Positions 21,249 through 42,400 of a stretch of DNA of 64,000 nt are shown piece after piece. Source of the stretch: Xiphophorus maculatus (taxonomy: Eukaryota > Chordata > Actinopteri > Cyprinodontiformes > Poeciliidae); contig NC_036459.1 in assembly GCF_002775205.1 (NCBI RefSeq), forward strand, positions 910,492-974,491. Direction: 5' to 3'. Position 1 is the stretch's first letter; every line of letters begins with the position of its first letter. A program made the translations under genes and the position numbers. A model generated the notes under the pieces. It saw nothing but the letters and a program-made list of their open reading frames with translations. It made no database searches and was not told the origin of the DNA.

Positions 21249-24200
21249 CCCACTCTGGGAGAGGTTATGTCTTAGTAAACATCTTTATTAGTATAGAGTG
21301 ATCTTTGGTCACTAATTGAAATTACCTATTGGAGCAATTTGCAGCATGATAAAGAGCTAAGTTTAAATATTTGTTAATTTCACCCAAACATTACATCTGT
21401 TTTGCCCAGACTGAACTTCAGAACCATTTTGTGCCTTAAGAGCTGCAGAAACAACCCACTATTGATGCTTTTGTAGAAGTTTTACATTCATATTGCTACT
21501 TGAAAGACAAATCATAGTTTATCTTGATTTGACGGTTTTCTGTACTATCAAAGTTTGATTCATGATGAAAATAAATAAAAACTTCCGTAATGTTTAACAG
21601 CAGAATAATCAGTAAAAGTTTGGTAGCAGGAGTTTTCTGATTGCAAAAATCACAAAAGCCTGAGGGCTGCTGAATGTTGTGACACTAATCAGTGGCATAA
21701 TCAGAACTTTATATGACATAACTGTAGTATGCTTATGCTTTAATATATTTAATTTATAATTGTAATATTTGTTTCTGGTGTGTCTGTGCAATTTTATGCA
21801 GCTGTTCCTGTAAGTATTGTAAGTTATACTGTAATTCAGAATACATTTTTTTTAGCAACGACATTTTCCTACTGTCGTTATTAAATATATGGATTGTGAT
21901 TTGTGCATTTTTGATCATTTCAATTTCTTGCAAGAACTTAATTTAAAAAAAAATTAAAATGGAGGGGTGAAGTAAACATTTAACAATATTAAGTCAATGT
22001 TACCAAGTGAAAGTCCAAGAACCTGAAAATAATTATCTTTCTGTAAATAAGTAAATGATGATACATTTAATTAATGAATAAGTAAATAGAAACAAAATGT
22101 GTTATTTGTATAGTTATATAAATTAAAAGTATGTAAAAAAAATACCGAGAAAGAAAAAACAATACTTGTAGAGGAAGTTTATGTCACTTCCGGTTGCCAT
22201 CTTGAGTCTTACTACACCTGTACCAAACAAAAAAGTTATCAGCCAGAGAAAAACTTAACTTGCAGAATGAAAAATATAACAAGTTCAGAGTCTTGTTAAA
22301 AGCTGGTAAGTGTTACGTTAACCTTTTAACATGTAAAGGTTTTCAGTTTGTAGATTAAAATGTGATTAAAATGTTAAGCTAACGGATGTCCGACCGTTAG
22401 CATCCATACTAGCTTTGTTTATTCGTTTTCATCTAAGATATTCTTTGGTTGTCAGTTGTTCTTAACTTTTGACTGTTTAGCAGGTTTGGTTTAGAACGCT
22501 TTTATCTTGCTGTTATTGGTTGTTATGAAGCTGGCAGTTATGAAGTGGTGTTTTGTTTTTGTCAAGGCTAAGGTTAGCATCTGGTTCGGCCAAATGGCTA
22601 TTCCGCTCCAGTTAGCATCTCTAGACAACCTTGAGATCGGGCTAGTTAAAACTCTAGCTGACCTAAAACTCTTAAAACTTGAATATTGAGCTTGTTGGAT
22701 ATTAAAGAAGTTCTTTGAGTGGCGCAAGCTAAAATCCACTCAGGTTTTAATGAAACTAATTTTAGTGATTTTAAAAAGGAATCGGAATAAAAATGTTGGC
22801 ATCAGTGGGACACATCGCTATGTAAGCAGATATTAACATTGAACAACTGAATTCCGCCAATATTTTCATATTAAGTTATGATGCTGTTAGTTGTACGAAT
22901 CTGCCCAAGACGGAGTAAACTTTGTGATTTCACATCAGTTGATGTTGTTTTCTTTTGTTTTATTGGTTTCAGTGTTTGAAAATGTTCCTGAAAGACTCAC
23001 AATCAGCTGGAGGCCGACTGCAATCCTTCCACCATTTGTGAGGATTTGTTGAACTTTCCAACCAGCTGACGGTGATAAAACATTTTTCTACTACAGGTAA
23101 GAGAAACCTCACCTGTTACATATTTACACAACTTCATTTCTAAAGCAGAAATATATTTATAACTTAAACACTTAGTAAATGCAGAAATAGTTTTCTGCTC
23201 CTTATTGTTGAATTTTATAGTTTAGTTTTTTTAGCCTTCTCATCATTATTGAGTAACGCTAATATAACAAGCTGATTAAATGCACATTAAACTGTTGGAA
23301 TATTATGCCAGAACGTTTTGGCTGAAGTTTACAAGTTTTCCTTCCCGTCTGAAGTTAAATCAGATCAAAATTGTATTGTTTCAGATCAGAATCACACAAA
23401 TATTTCTACTTTCTACATTATTGGTAAATGCCCCAATAATGAGTAAAATAATCTGTTAGAGATTTAGTTATTAATGCCTTTAAGATCAGAAGTTTACATA
23501 CTTTTCAGTATTTAGCGTTGCCTTTGAACTGGCTGACTTGGGTCAAACTTCTTACTGTTCAGAAGTTTTTAACAATACTTTAAAAGATTTTATAACCGAG
23601 GCTCAATAAATGTAATTATTATTGGGTTTTCTGTATTGTAGGGCATGTAAATGTTTCCACATGCCTAATCCAGGCTATTATATATTGTTTTAAAAGGTTG
23701 TAAATTACCGAATCAATCTTTTGTGAAGAATATTTCCGTATTTTGTATTATGTATTTAAGAAAGTAGCTGGCATTAAAACAATAATCAAATAATCCCAAA
23801 TAATCAGGTTTTCTTTAAGGAATAAACTACAGAGTTTAAGTAAGATTTAAAGCACAAACACATTCAAAGAGTCAATTTCACCACCTGCTTTTATTAAACA
23901 AAGTGTGAGAAGAAACTGCTGTTTAACTGTTTCACAAAATGCAAATATAACTTAGAAATTGCAATGAGAATCAGCTTAATGCTGTTTAAAAGCATCTACA
24001 CCAGAGAATGAACAATAAAAAATGGAATGTGGTCAGTTCATAGTTGAAATGCATGACGTTCATGGTACATGTAGTGTGTTCTAGATCACGGTCCAGTAGT
24101 CAAAAGGTAGCAGGCATGAACAAAACATAAGGTTGGAAATTAATCTGAAACAAGTTTCCATCCTGATCCAGACGCTGTAGCTGTTAGAGCAACCAAAATG

Positions 24201-24801
24201 AGTGCCTAATGCTAACAGTTTAGTTACTCAATTATATATTATTATTATATAGCCCTAATGTAATTTAGTATTTATGGTTGAAGTGTAAAAACAAACAACT
24301 GGTTTTTTAATTAGAGAAATGCGTTAAACATTAATTATGATTGAAAATTACTACTGAACTGTAACAAAGACTCACTAAAAACCAAACATAACCTGCTGTT
24401 TGCACCATGATTGAAATGAACTCGATCAGTTCTGCTCCCTGGTCCTTAATAAAATCATCCTGAAGCAAACAGAGGGAATTAATCTCAGATTTAAATACCT
24501 GGATGTAAGAGATTTTAAAAAAATCAGTTTTACTCTCAAGATTAACACAAAAATCCACTGTACATCATCAGACTCTAAAAGATATATATGTATATATGTA
24601 TATTGTAACCTCTGTTCATGATTTACATCCAAAAATAAAATAAAATCTTCAGTTTTTTAAAGCGATCAGTAGAAATGTCAGAGGCTGGTGTGTCTTCCAG
24701 CGTTTTCTTCACATGTAAAGAACAACAGAGCAGGAACAGAACCGAGTTCTGCTCGTCTTAACCACAGTGTCCGTGACTACACCTCTTCTTTTATCCTAAC
24801 A
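21249..24801. other. Intergenic interval between echdc3 and usp6nl
   Basis: Contains the echdc3 3'UTR, AT-rich sequence, a possible noncoding transcript start near 22190-23096 (listed separately), and towards the right end the probable usp6nl 3'UTR. On the minus strand AATAAA (plus-strand tttatt) lies at 23890-23895, about 0.9 kb after the usp6nl stop. No coding exon is supported. Confidence 0.5.
22190..23096 (+). ncRNA. Candidate two-exon noncoding transcript
   Basis: A promoter-like stretch ('cacttccggttgccatctt', an ETS/YY1-like combination at about 22184-22203) is followed by a possible exon ending AGCTG|GTAAGTG at 22305. A second possible exon from 22973 (after tttcag) to 23096 ends CTACAG|GTAAGAG. 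The only ORF starting in the second exon (ATG at about 22982) ends after about 19 codons. The splice signals and the initiator-like sequence are real; that it is transcribed is inference. Confidence 0.3.
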
Positions 24802-34214
<9,413 letters not shown>

Positions 34215-36195
34215 CTGCAGGAGGAAAACTAAATGTCTTTCAGCTGGAAGCAACTTCAGACCTAAAACAAACCCAATCCGTATTTAAAAAATAAAATCCT
34301 CCTAATTTAAGACAAAGTCTAGAAAGAATAAAACAAGTAAAATTGATCTAATATTAACTATGACATCATCGAACGATTAAAAGAAAAAACTTCCCAGTCT
34401 GCAGAATTTTCATTTAACCACTTAAACATATTTTATACAATATTAGAAATACAATAAAAGACGCAAATAAACAAATAATTCAGCCCCTTTTTTAAATGGG
34501 AAGTGAGTAAAACGTGATGACAGCATTCCTTTAGTTCAATCATTCTGGAACAGGGTGCAGCTCAAACATTTTTATCTGGGATTTATTGTTTGGAATAACT
34601 GGTTAATGACAATTTATATATATATATTTTTTTACATTTCTGACTTTATTTCTGCTCTGTCTTGTTTTTTTCTTCAGCAAGTTGACTTTTTACTCCAGTA
34701 AACGATTCATCAATCACTAAATAACAATTCTAACTATGATTAATGCACTTCATCGTTTCAGACTTAATGTTAACACATTTACTCTCATCTCTTCTCTGAT
34801 CTGCTGCACTTTTCAGTTCATAACGAGTTTGGAGCTGAAATAAATAAAAAAACATGAAACTGTTTCTGATAAAAATGCAAATCTTTCACTTTCTATTGAT
34901 TCAATTCAGAAACCAGTTTTTAAAATTCAAACTGTTTAGAGATTCTGTTTAAATCATCAAATTCCATCAGTTTATATTGGAACAAAAATAGGTTTTTGTA
35001 ACTTAATTTGATCAGGATTAGGTTAACTCAGCTACAACTTTAACACATTTTAAAATCAAATTTTGAGGATTTTTTTTATCTATTCATAATTCCCAGGAAT
35101 ATAAATTCTGATTCTTTATAAGATAATTTTATTTCTGTGCCTCTAGTTAATGAATATTGGCCTGATTTTTCAGACTCGGATGTGAAACTGTTAGTCTTTA
35201 TCTGATCTCTGTTGTGTTATAATCCAGCTCACAGTAGCTAACATGCTTCTACTGCTGCAGCTCGGATGGTTTGTGATGAGAAAATAAGTGGTTAGAGTCG
35301 GGAGAAAAGCGGCTGCAGCGCTGCAGGCCGACGGCGGAGTAAACAGAGCATCTGGCATCTGCCAGGAATGATAATCGAGCCCAGAGATCCTCGCTCAGCA
35401 TGTCGGCACGTTCTGCTGAGGTGAACCTGCGACCATCTGGCTGGACGAACTCCAGCAGAGTCTGCATGCAGAACACGCCTTAAAGCTGCAGGAGCGGCAG
35501 AGTTCAGTTAGTGCTAAACGGCAGCCGCTCAGACTGGAAATGAGTTTCTGCTCTGATGAGCGACGGCCGGCAGGGAGGAGAGAGACGGAGGAGTTCAGAC
35601 CGACTAAGATGGAAACTTGACGCAGCCAGAGAGTCGATGCATGTTTGCTCCAATTAATGCAGCGAGCGAATCAGCAGCTTTTAGAGAAATGCTGATTCAC
35701 CAAAAATCCACAAACACATTTAGGATTTCTGCACTGCAAAAACTCACAATGTTACCAAGGATTTTTATTTTAGAGTTCACTCAAAATGCAGCAAAACATA
35801 CAACCAAGTTTCAGCAAAATATAGAGACTTGTTAAAATAAATCATTAATACTGATTATTAATTCCAAGATATTTTTCCATGTTAGAAGTGAAATAATCTG
35901 CCAGTGAACTTATATTTAAGGAATTAAATATTAAGGAATCACTTATTTAAAATAAGCTCCTGTATTTAGCTGAAAAGTAACTTGATAGTTAGTTTTCTTG
36001 TTTCAAGTGTACAAAGATGTTTGCACTAGAAATTAAACTAAAATTACTTGGTAAGATTTAGTGTTTTTGCAGTGTGGAAGCTGGAAACCAGAGCAAACTG
36101 TCCGATAAACAGATTCTGTTTTTACAAACCGCCACGTCTTCAAATCAAACAGAACTGGTGCTAAATGTTTGTGCCGCTGTAAAAAATCTGAAGAT
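34215..36195. other. Upstream of the visible usp6nl exons, no gene supported
   Basis: If usp6nl continues, this is intron. Mostly AT-rich. A GC-rich island at about 35250-35640 carries an open minus-strand frame (35249-35476) that I do not recognise; its composition suggests a regulatory or conserved noncoding segment. At 34614-34630 there is a short TA-rich tract. Confidence 0.4.
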
Positions 36196-36197
36196 GC

Positions 36198-36765
36198 AGT
36201 GAACCCTCGTTTTTCGCGGCGTTGCGTTCCTAAAAGAACCCGATAGGCCAAATCCGTGAAGCAGTTACCTTTATTTTTTTACAATTATTATACAGCATAA
36301 TTAAATACTCTACATTGAAACCAAAGAACAAAGCCTGTTTTCAGGCCTAAGCATTTTTTTATAAACAGAACGCTTTCTTACAAATAACTACAGTAAAATA
36401 ATGATTTTAATCATCAATATGAAGTACAGTAGGACAAATTGTGACTTGTATTTCTCTGATCCTCTGACTGACGCTGCAGCCTGACTCTGATCTCTACTGG
36501 CTTTTTCTCCTGAAGCCTGAGGTGCAGGTGAGTTTTTTTGAGAGAACAACAAAGTTATCGGTAGTTGTTGTTGCTCTTTTTCTTCTGGGCAAAAATATTT
36601 GCCAAAATTTGCCAACCTGTATTATGTATATTTAAATACCGTAACGTTATTGGCACACAGGTAGAGAAGAAGTGCGGAGACTGTTTAGCCAATCAGGACG
36701 CAGAACACAATGCACTATAAAAAAGAAAATTGCACAAAGAAATCTGCGAAGCCGTGAAGGTGAAC
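36198..36765. mobile_element. Pogo/Tigger-like MITE
   Basis: The left end CAGTGAACCCTCGTTTTTCGC and the reverse complement of the right end (CAGTTCACCTTCACGGCTTCGC) form imperfect inverted termini of about 22 bases around a core of roughly 520 bases without a transposase. The 'CCTCG...TTCGCGG' style is typical of pogo-type Tc1/mariner derivatives. A clean TA duplication is not visible. Confidence 0.5.
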
Positions 36766-36835
36766 TGTGTTATTAAAGTTTCCAGATGTGTTAAAAATCT
36801 AATAAAATTTGTGTCTCATTCAACCAGGCCTGTTG

Positions 36836-36853
36836 CAATAATCAATCAATCAC

Positions 36854-36912
<59 letters not shown>
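36836..36912. repeat. (AATC)n tetranucleotide microsatellite
   Basis: About 18 copies of AATC with one interruption (cactc) near 36850. Confidence 0.95.
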
Positions 36913-36914
<2 letters not shown>

Positions 36915-37790
36915 CACATAAGTTAAAACTCAATCAATAATTTCTCTTTTCATGATTTATTGTTTTTCTCTTTCTACTAAAAACTGGAAGATGAAAGAAT
37001 AATTGTTTACAGAAAGTAAATGTTCATTAGATTTTATTGATCTTTGAGAATGTGTTCTTGCTTTATTACATGAAATATCAATTTTGTTTTAGTTAATGAA
37101 GGTGGAAACTTTTAAATCTTAAAAATTATAACGAAACAAACAAAATTTTGATTGACGCCATATTTCATATGACTATGTCAATGTGGACTGGTGGGTTGAC
37201 CTTTGACCTCTGGAAATATTTGTCAGCTTTAAAATGATAAAACTTTATCAGCACAAACGTTTGACACCTAGTTTAATTTGAAGAAGGGAAAACTTCTCTC
37301 AGGCGTCGCGTTTCCCTGCGAATGGAACCAAACGTGTCTGACTCGGTGCCCCGGCGGCAGGAGGGCCGAGTCCTCTGTGGGGAGCGGCGGTGATTTCCTG
37401 AGGCGGCGTGAGGACGAGTGGAAAGTTAATGAGCCGTAAATCAGCTGTGGGTCGTTTCCTCCAGGAAACTGATGGATGAGAGCCAGTCGCATGTTTTCAT
37501 GCTAAAAAGGGTGGAGGAAGGAGCGTGTCGCCTGGGATTAATAAATCTGGGCTCTTCCTGATTTGCTTTAGAAAGATTCAGCTTCATGTTTGTGATTATT
37601 TTAGGTTACGATGCAGAGGAACCAGTAAATAATAAATAAACTTCTGTATCAATGTCTGCCTAGAAAGGTCATGTTGCGTCATCTGGTGGCTCCTAAAAGT
37701 AAAGCAGGTTTAACAATCTGTTATAAACAGCAGCAGATTGCTCTAGTAAGTGTTAAAGATGCTGGTCATGAAGGGGTTCAGTCATCGTTA
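36913..37790. other. Intergenic DNA without a supported gene
   Basis: AT-rich flank plus a GC-rich block at about 37290-37480 that is open on the minus strand but shows no recognisable domain. It could be a conserved noncoding element; nothing more can be said from one sequence. Confidence 0.4.
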
Positions 37791-37954
37791 CTACTAGGGG
37801 TGGGTAAAATAATTGAAGAATCGATGCATCGCAATAATTTCACGCAAAATTCATAATCAATTAGGTGGCTCCTCAGAATCGATTCACCTCCTGACACGTT
37901 GGGGGCGCTGCGAGTTTGGTTACTGTGCTGAGCACCTGAGCGCTAACAACAGTC

Positions 37955-38466
37955 ATGGCGAGCAGCTGTAGAAAGCTAACTCCGTCAACTTTTAAGTCAG
38001 ATGTTTGGGCTCATTTTGATTTCCCATCTAAATCTAGAATTCAAGAAGTCGACAAAAGCAAGGTGGTATGTAAGCTGTGCCAGAGAGAATTAAAGTACTG
38101 CAGTAACACGACAAACCTGCACAACCACTTAACCAGATACCACGCAGATGCGCTACAAAAACCCGAAGCACAACCTGTTGACTCCAAACAGACACAAATC
38201 AACAAATCATTCATCTCTAAACTTCCGCCAAGCTCTGCCCGCGCACAAAAAATCACAAAGTCTGTAGCCGTGTTTATTTGCAAGGACCTGCGACCGTACA
38301 GTGTTGTTGAAAACAAGGGTTTTAAGAATACGCTAAAGATACTCGAACCACGCTACGCAATACCAACAGTAAATACATGACAGAAGTCGCTGTGCCGTCA
38401 CTGTATACAGAGGTGTAGACAGCCGTTTTGGAGTCGTTAAAGTCGGCCGAAAGAGTTGCTCTGACG
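37955..38466 (+). pseudogene. hAT transposase N-terminal fragment with BED zinc finger
   Basis: Starts M-A-S-S-C-R-K and has the BED finger pattern V-W-A-H-F-D-F, then C-K-L-C and H-L-T-R-Y-H. The main frame ends at a stop at 38378-38380; another frame continues through C-D-G-W-T-S-R-A-T (to about 38500) with internal stops. It is a ZBED1/hAT-like transposase and not functional as read. Confidence 0.8.
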
Positions 38467-39186
38467 TGTGATGGCTGGACCTCGAGAGCGACCGACCCCT
38501 ACTAACCATCACTTCTCATTCATATCGAACGAGTGGGAATTGGTGTCAAATGTGCTTCAGACCAGGCCCCTTCATGGAAGTCATACTTTGTTGTCATGCC
38601 AAGCTAAAAGGTACCTTTGCATCCCAGGCAGTAGTGTACCTGCTGAAAGGATCCTTTCCACAGCAGGTGACATAGTCACAGCCCAGAGAAGTGCATTGAA
38701 GGCTGAGCATGTGGATCAGCTGCTTTTTCTGAACAAGAATCTCCACGTGCCCACTTAGTCTGTAACCAGAAATGAAGAACTGTACTGTTACAGTACAATT
38801 CTTTATTTCTGGCTACAGCACTATAGTTCAGTTCAAGATACGTTCAAAAATTAGAGGTTAATCACTACATGTTCAAAAGCTAAGAATGTTTACAAGCACT
38901 AAACTTTTTCAGTGCAATTCAGTTGAATACAACCCTATGATTTGTGTTTAAATCTGCACTAATATGCACAGATGTTATTGAAATGCATTTTTATTTATAT
39001 TAGACTTTCAAGAGATAAGCTATGCCTAATTCTATTTTACATGCACTTTATTTTTTATTGTTTATTAAGAACAGTTTTCTACTTTAAGCACATTGCAGAA
39101 AGAAATTTGTTTCTTTGCTCAGAAATGTGATGTTACAGAAGTTTGTATGAAAATAAATATTTTAAAAATGTCAACATTATCTTAAA
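38395..39186 (+). repeat. Direct repeat copy 1 (about 790 bp)
   Basis: Nearly identical to 40376-41166; by eye I count about a dozen differences, including a 2-base loss in the second copy (gttaaagtcgg versus gttagtcgg). This copy ends exactly at the run of Ns. Confidence 0.95.
38468..38758 (+). pseudogene. hAT transposase C-terminal fragment, first copy
   Basis: Encodes the conserved end of hAT transposases (the C-terminal dimerisation domain): [15 protein letters not shown], then R-S-A-L-K and L-F-L-N-K-N-L. The part between the RNase-H-like start and this domain is lost, so the copy cannot encode a full enzyme. Confidence 0.85.
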
Positions 39187-39286
39187 NNNNNNNNNNNNNN
39201 NNNNNNNNNNNNNNNNNNNNNNNNNNNNNNNNNNNNNNNNNNNNNNNNNNNNNNNNNNNNNNNNNNNNNNNNNNNNNNNNNNNNNN
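39187..39286. other. Assembly gap (100 N)
   Basis: Exactly 100 N, a conventional placeholder of unknown true length. It interrupts the first hAT copy. Confidence 1.
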
Positions 39287-39406
39287 AAATTGCAGTATTT
39301 TCTGTTATGTACTAGTATAACATGATGGCTTGTCAACAGAATATAAAGAGGTAGTACTTGACTATTTTTGGTAAAGTACACTCTAAATGCCTTTATTTGT
39401 TCCCAG

Positions 39407-42400
39407 ACAAGGTGGAAGAGTACTGTGTGGAATGCAATATGCTTCACTGTAATGCTTCAGAGAACATCATTGACATGGTAAACAACTAAACTGTACAACT
39501 TAACGCTTCAAACACATTACACTTGCTAACTCATAACTGTTTTCTTTTTCTGTCCACTTCACAGATACAGTGTGACTGCTGCTCAAGGTGGACACACAAA
39601 GAATGTGCCACAGACATGGGTGACATGTTCAAATGTAAAAAGTGTAACTTAAATTAAACAGTTTTACCCCACCAGTGACGGTGTGGATTATTAAAAATAC
39701 AGAAGTAAAATGTTCTACATTAAATATAGTACATCATATAACTGATGTCATTGGTATTAATCAGGAAGTCATACAGTGGCTAATAAAGTGTTATTACATT
39801 AGCAGCTTTATGACGATCTAACACCGTTTTAATAAAGATGATTAAATATAAAATATGGTGAAATTGCCGTTGTTCTGTCAGATAAGCCATACGCTGTCAG
39901 GATAGCACACATGCAGTCAGTACGCATGCCCGCGCATGCGCATTAAGAAGTCCGACCGTCAGTGGAGTTGTCAGTTCAGCACACGCAACAAGTTATGACG
40001 AAAATAAGTCATTAAATTGTTTATAATATGACATAATATGATAACTAGATAAATATACATGCGTTGTCATGGTTTCAAAGTGTATTTAAAGCAGGTCTGG
40101 CTGCAGCTGCAGTCAATTACAACACAGGCCCGTGTAAAACTCATTAACCTACTTAACCGCTAAGTCAGGATGCCACATAACTGTTAATAACAAAGTGTAT
40201 GATGATCTACGTCATGATTCTATGTTGCTGATTAAATAAAATCATATGGTAATGACAACGTATACATGTCTGAGCTAAGCGTATGACTGACAACGTATGC
40301 TGATCTGACAGATATAGCCATCAGTTTGTCATACGCGTATGACGATCTGACAACGCATGGCTATCTGACAGAACACCGTCACTGTATACAGAGGTGAAGA
40401 CAGCCGTTTTGGAGTCGTTAGTCGGCCGAAAGAGTTGCTCTGACGTGTGATGGCTGGACCTCGAGAGCGACCGACCCCTACTAACCATCACTTCTCATTC
40501 ATATCGAACGAGTGGGAATTGGTGTCAAATGTGCTTCAGACCAGGCCCCTTCATGGAAGTCATACTTTGTTGTCATGCCAAGCTAAAAGGTACCTTTGCA
40601 TCCCAGGCAGTAGTGTACCTGCTGAAAGGATCTTTTCCACAGCAGGTGACATAGTCACAGCCCAGAGAAGTGCATTGAAGCCTGAGCATGTGGATCAGCT
40701 GCTTTTTCTGAACAAGAATCTCCACGTGCCCACTTAGTCTGTAACCAGAAATAAAGAACTGTACTGTTACAATACAATTCTTTATTTCTGGCTACAGTAC
40801 TATAGTTCAGTTCAAGATATGTTCAAAAATTAGAGGTTAATCACTACATGTTCAAAAGGTAAGAATGTTTACAAGCACTAAACTTTTTCAGTGCAATTCA
40901 GTTGAATACAACCCTATGATTTGTGTTTAAATCTGCACTAATATGCACAGATGTTATTGAAATGCATTTTTATTTATATTAGACTTTCAAGAGATAAGCT
41001 ATGCCTAATTTTATTTTACATGCACTTTATTTTTTATTGTTTATTAAGAACAGTTTTCTACTTTAAGCACATTGCAGAAAGAAGTTTGTTTCTTTGCTCA
41101 GAAATGTGATGTTACAGAAGTTTGTATGAAAATAAATATTTTTAAAATGTCAACATTATCTTAAATCATTTGTGTCTTCACAACTTTAAATCAATATCGA
41201 ATCGAATCGCAACAGCAATAATCGAAATCGAATCGAATCGTGAGGTTCCTAACAATACCCAGCCCTACTGAACTGGTTTTAATTTTTCTTTTTTAGATGA
41301 GTTGGAACTGACTGACACTGAAAGTGGACAAAGTGAGGTTGAATGTGACCCATCCCCACTTGTAAATGATACTCAATGCTCTACAAATCAAGAATCTAAT
41401 GAATCTTCTGGTGGTATGACTATCAATCGTCATGCCTGATGTAATATTACATGTTTTTAAAATTAGACATTCAGGTGTGTTCTGTTTACTTATCCAATTA
41501 CAGATGGTTTAGGAGAAGAGACATCACAAGGTACCTTGTTTTTCTTTAAATTTTGATTACTCATTGCTAGAAGATTTTGCCATTTCTTAAGGTTTTTCTT
41601 TACCCTCCTTGACAGCATTGTTGAAGTGTTTATGCTATATTCTAGGGAGAACATCCTCTATGCCATCTGCTGAGAAGCCTTCAGGCGCAGTAGAAGATAT
41701 GACTACCTTAACAACCCTCCCCCCACCTCACGGTTAATAACTTAGTTTCAATAACTTAACATAGTAATCATTGCACAATATAGTAATGATCTTTAATTTT
41801 GGCTAAAGGTTAGGTTTCTGTGCAGATAAGACTAATATAGCAGACAACTTGTTTTGTATCTCTAATTTGACAGGATGCAGAAAACCTCAATCTCCTGTTG
41901 AATTACCTGGGACCTCTTCTGGTATGACTTATTTCAATTAACCTTTCATTGGACATTTAGTAACTGATTTTTAATTTTGTATCTTTTATTTTGTTGGCCT
42001 GAAGTATTACTAATGTATTGTAGGAAAGGGAACAGAGATTATTGCACCACCAACTGAAAAACCCTCAGAACCCCAAGATGGTATGACTGTCTTCCTATTC
42101 ATGGTGGTTCTTTACTTAGTGGTACGGTTTAGAGATACTGTTTTAAGGCTCATCATAACATATTACAAGAATTGAGTATTATCCTGAGCTTTAAAAAGCC
42201 CAGTAAGAAACATGCAGAGAAGGGGTTGGGACTGTGCAATTTTTTAAAAAATATGGCTGAAACAATCTTACAAAGTTAGTTGCTGATTATGATCAAGTAA
42301 TAAACTGCTTAAAACCAGAATGGACAGGACAGAATATGAATGATAAGCATGACCTGGTTCTATAACAACAGGTCATAAAGCTTGCAGTGTAGTATAAAAT

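Larger units (their letters stand above)
37793..41268 (+). mobile_element. Decayed, rearranged hAT-superfamily transposon (BED-finger transposase)
   Basis: The left end TAGGGGTGGGTAAAAT and the reverse complement of the right end (TAGGGCTGGGTATTGT) are imperfect inverted termini; both are followed by AATCGAT/AATCGAATCG-type subterminal repeats. Inside are pieces of a ZBED-like transposase: a BED zinc finger (37955-38380), an RNase-H-like C-D-G-W-T-S-R-A-T piece with stops, and a C-terminal hAT dimerisation piece ([10 protein letters not shown]). The middle of the transposase is deleted. A 790-bp part occurs twice (38395-39186 and 40376-41166) on either side of a sequence gap, two PHD exons and a MITE. 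I see no clean 8-bp target duplication. Confidence 0.75.

Noticed and set aside
36836-36912. CRISPR-like array
   Set aside because: Simple tetranucleotide repeat without spacers, and the DNA is from an animal.
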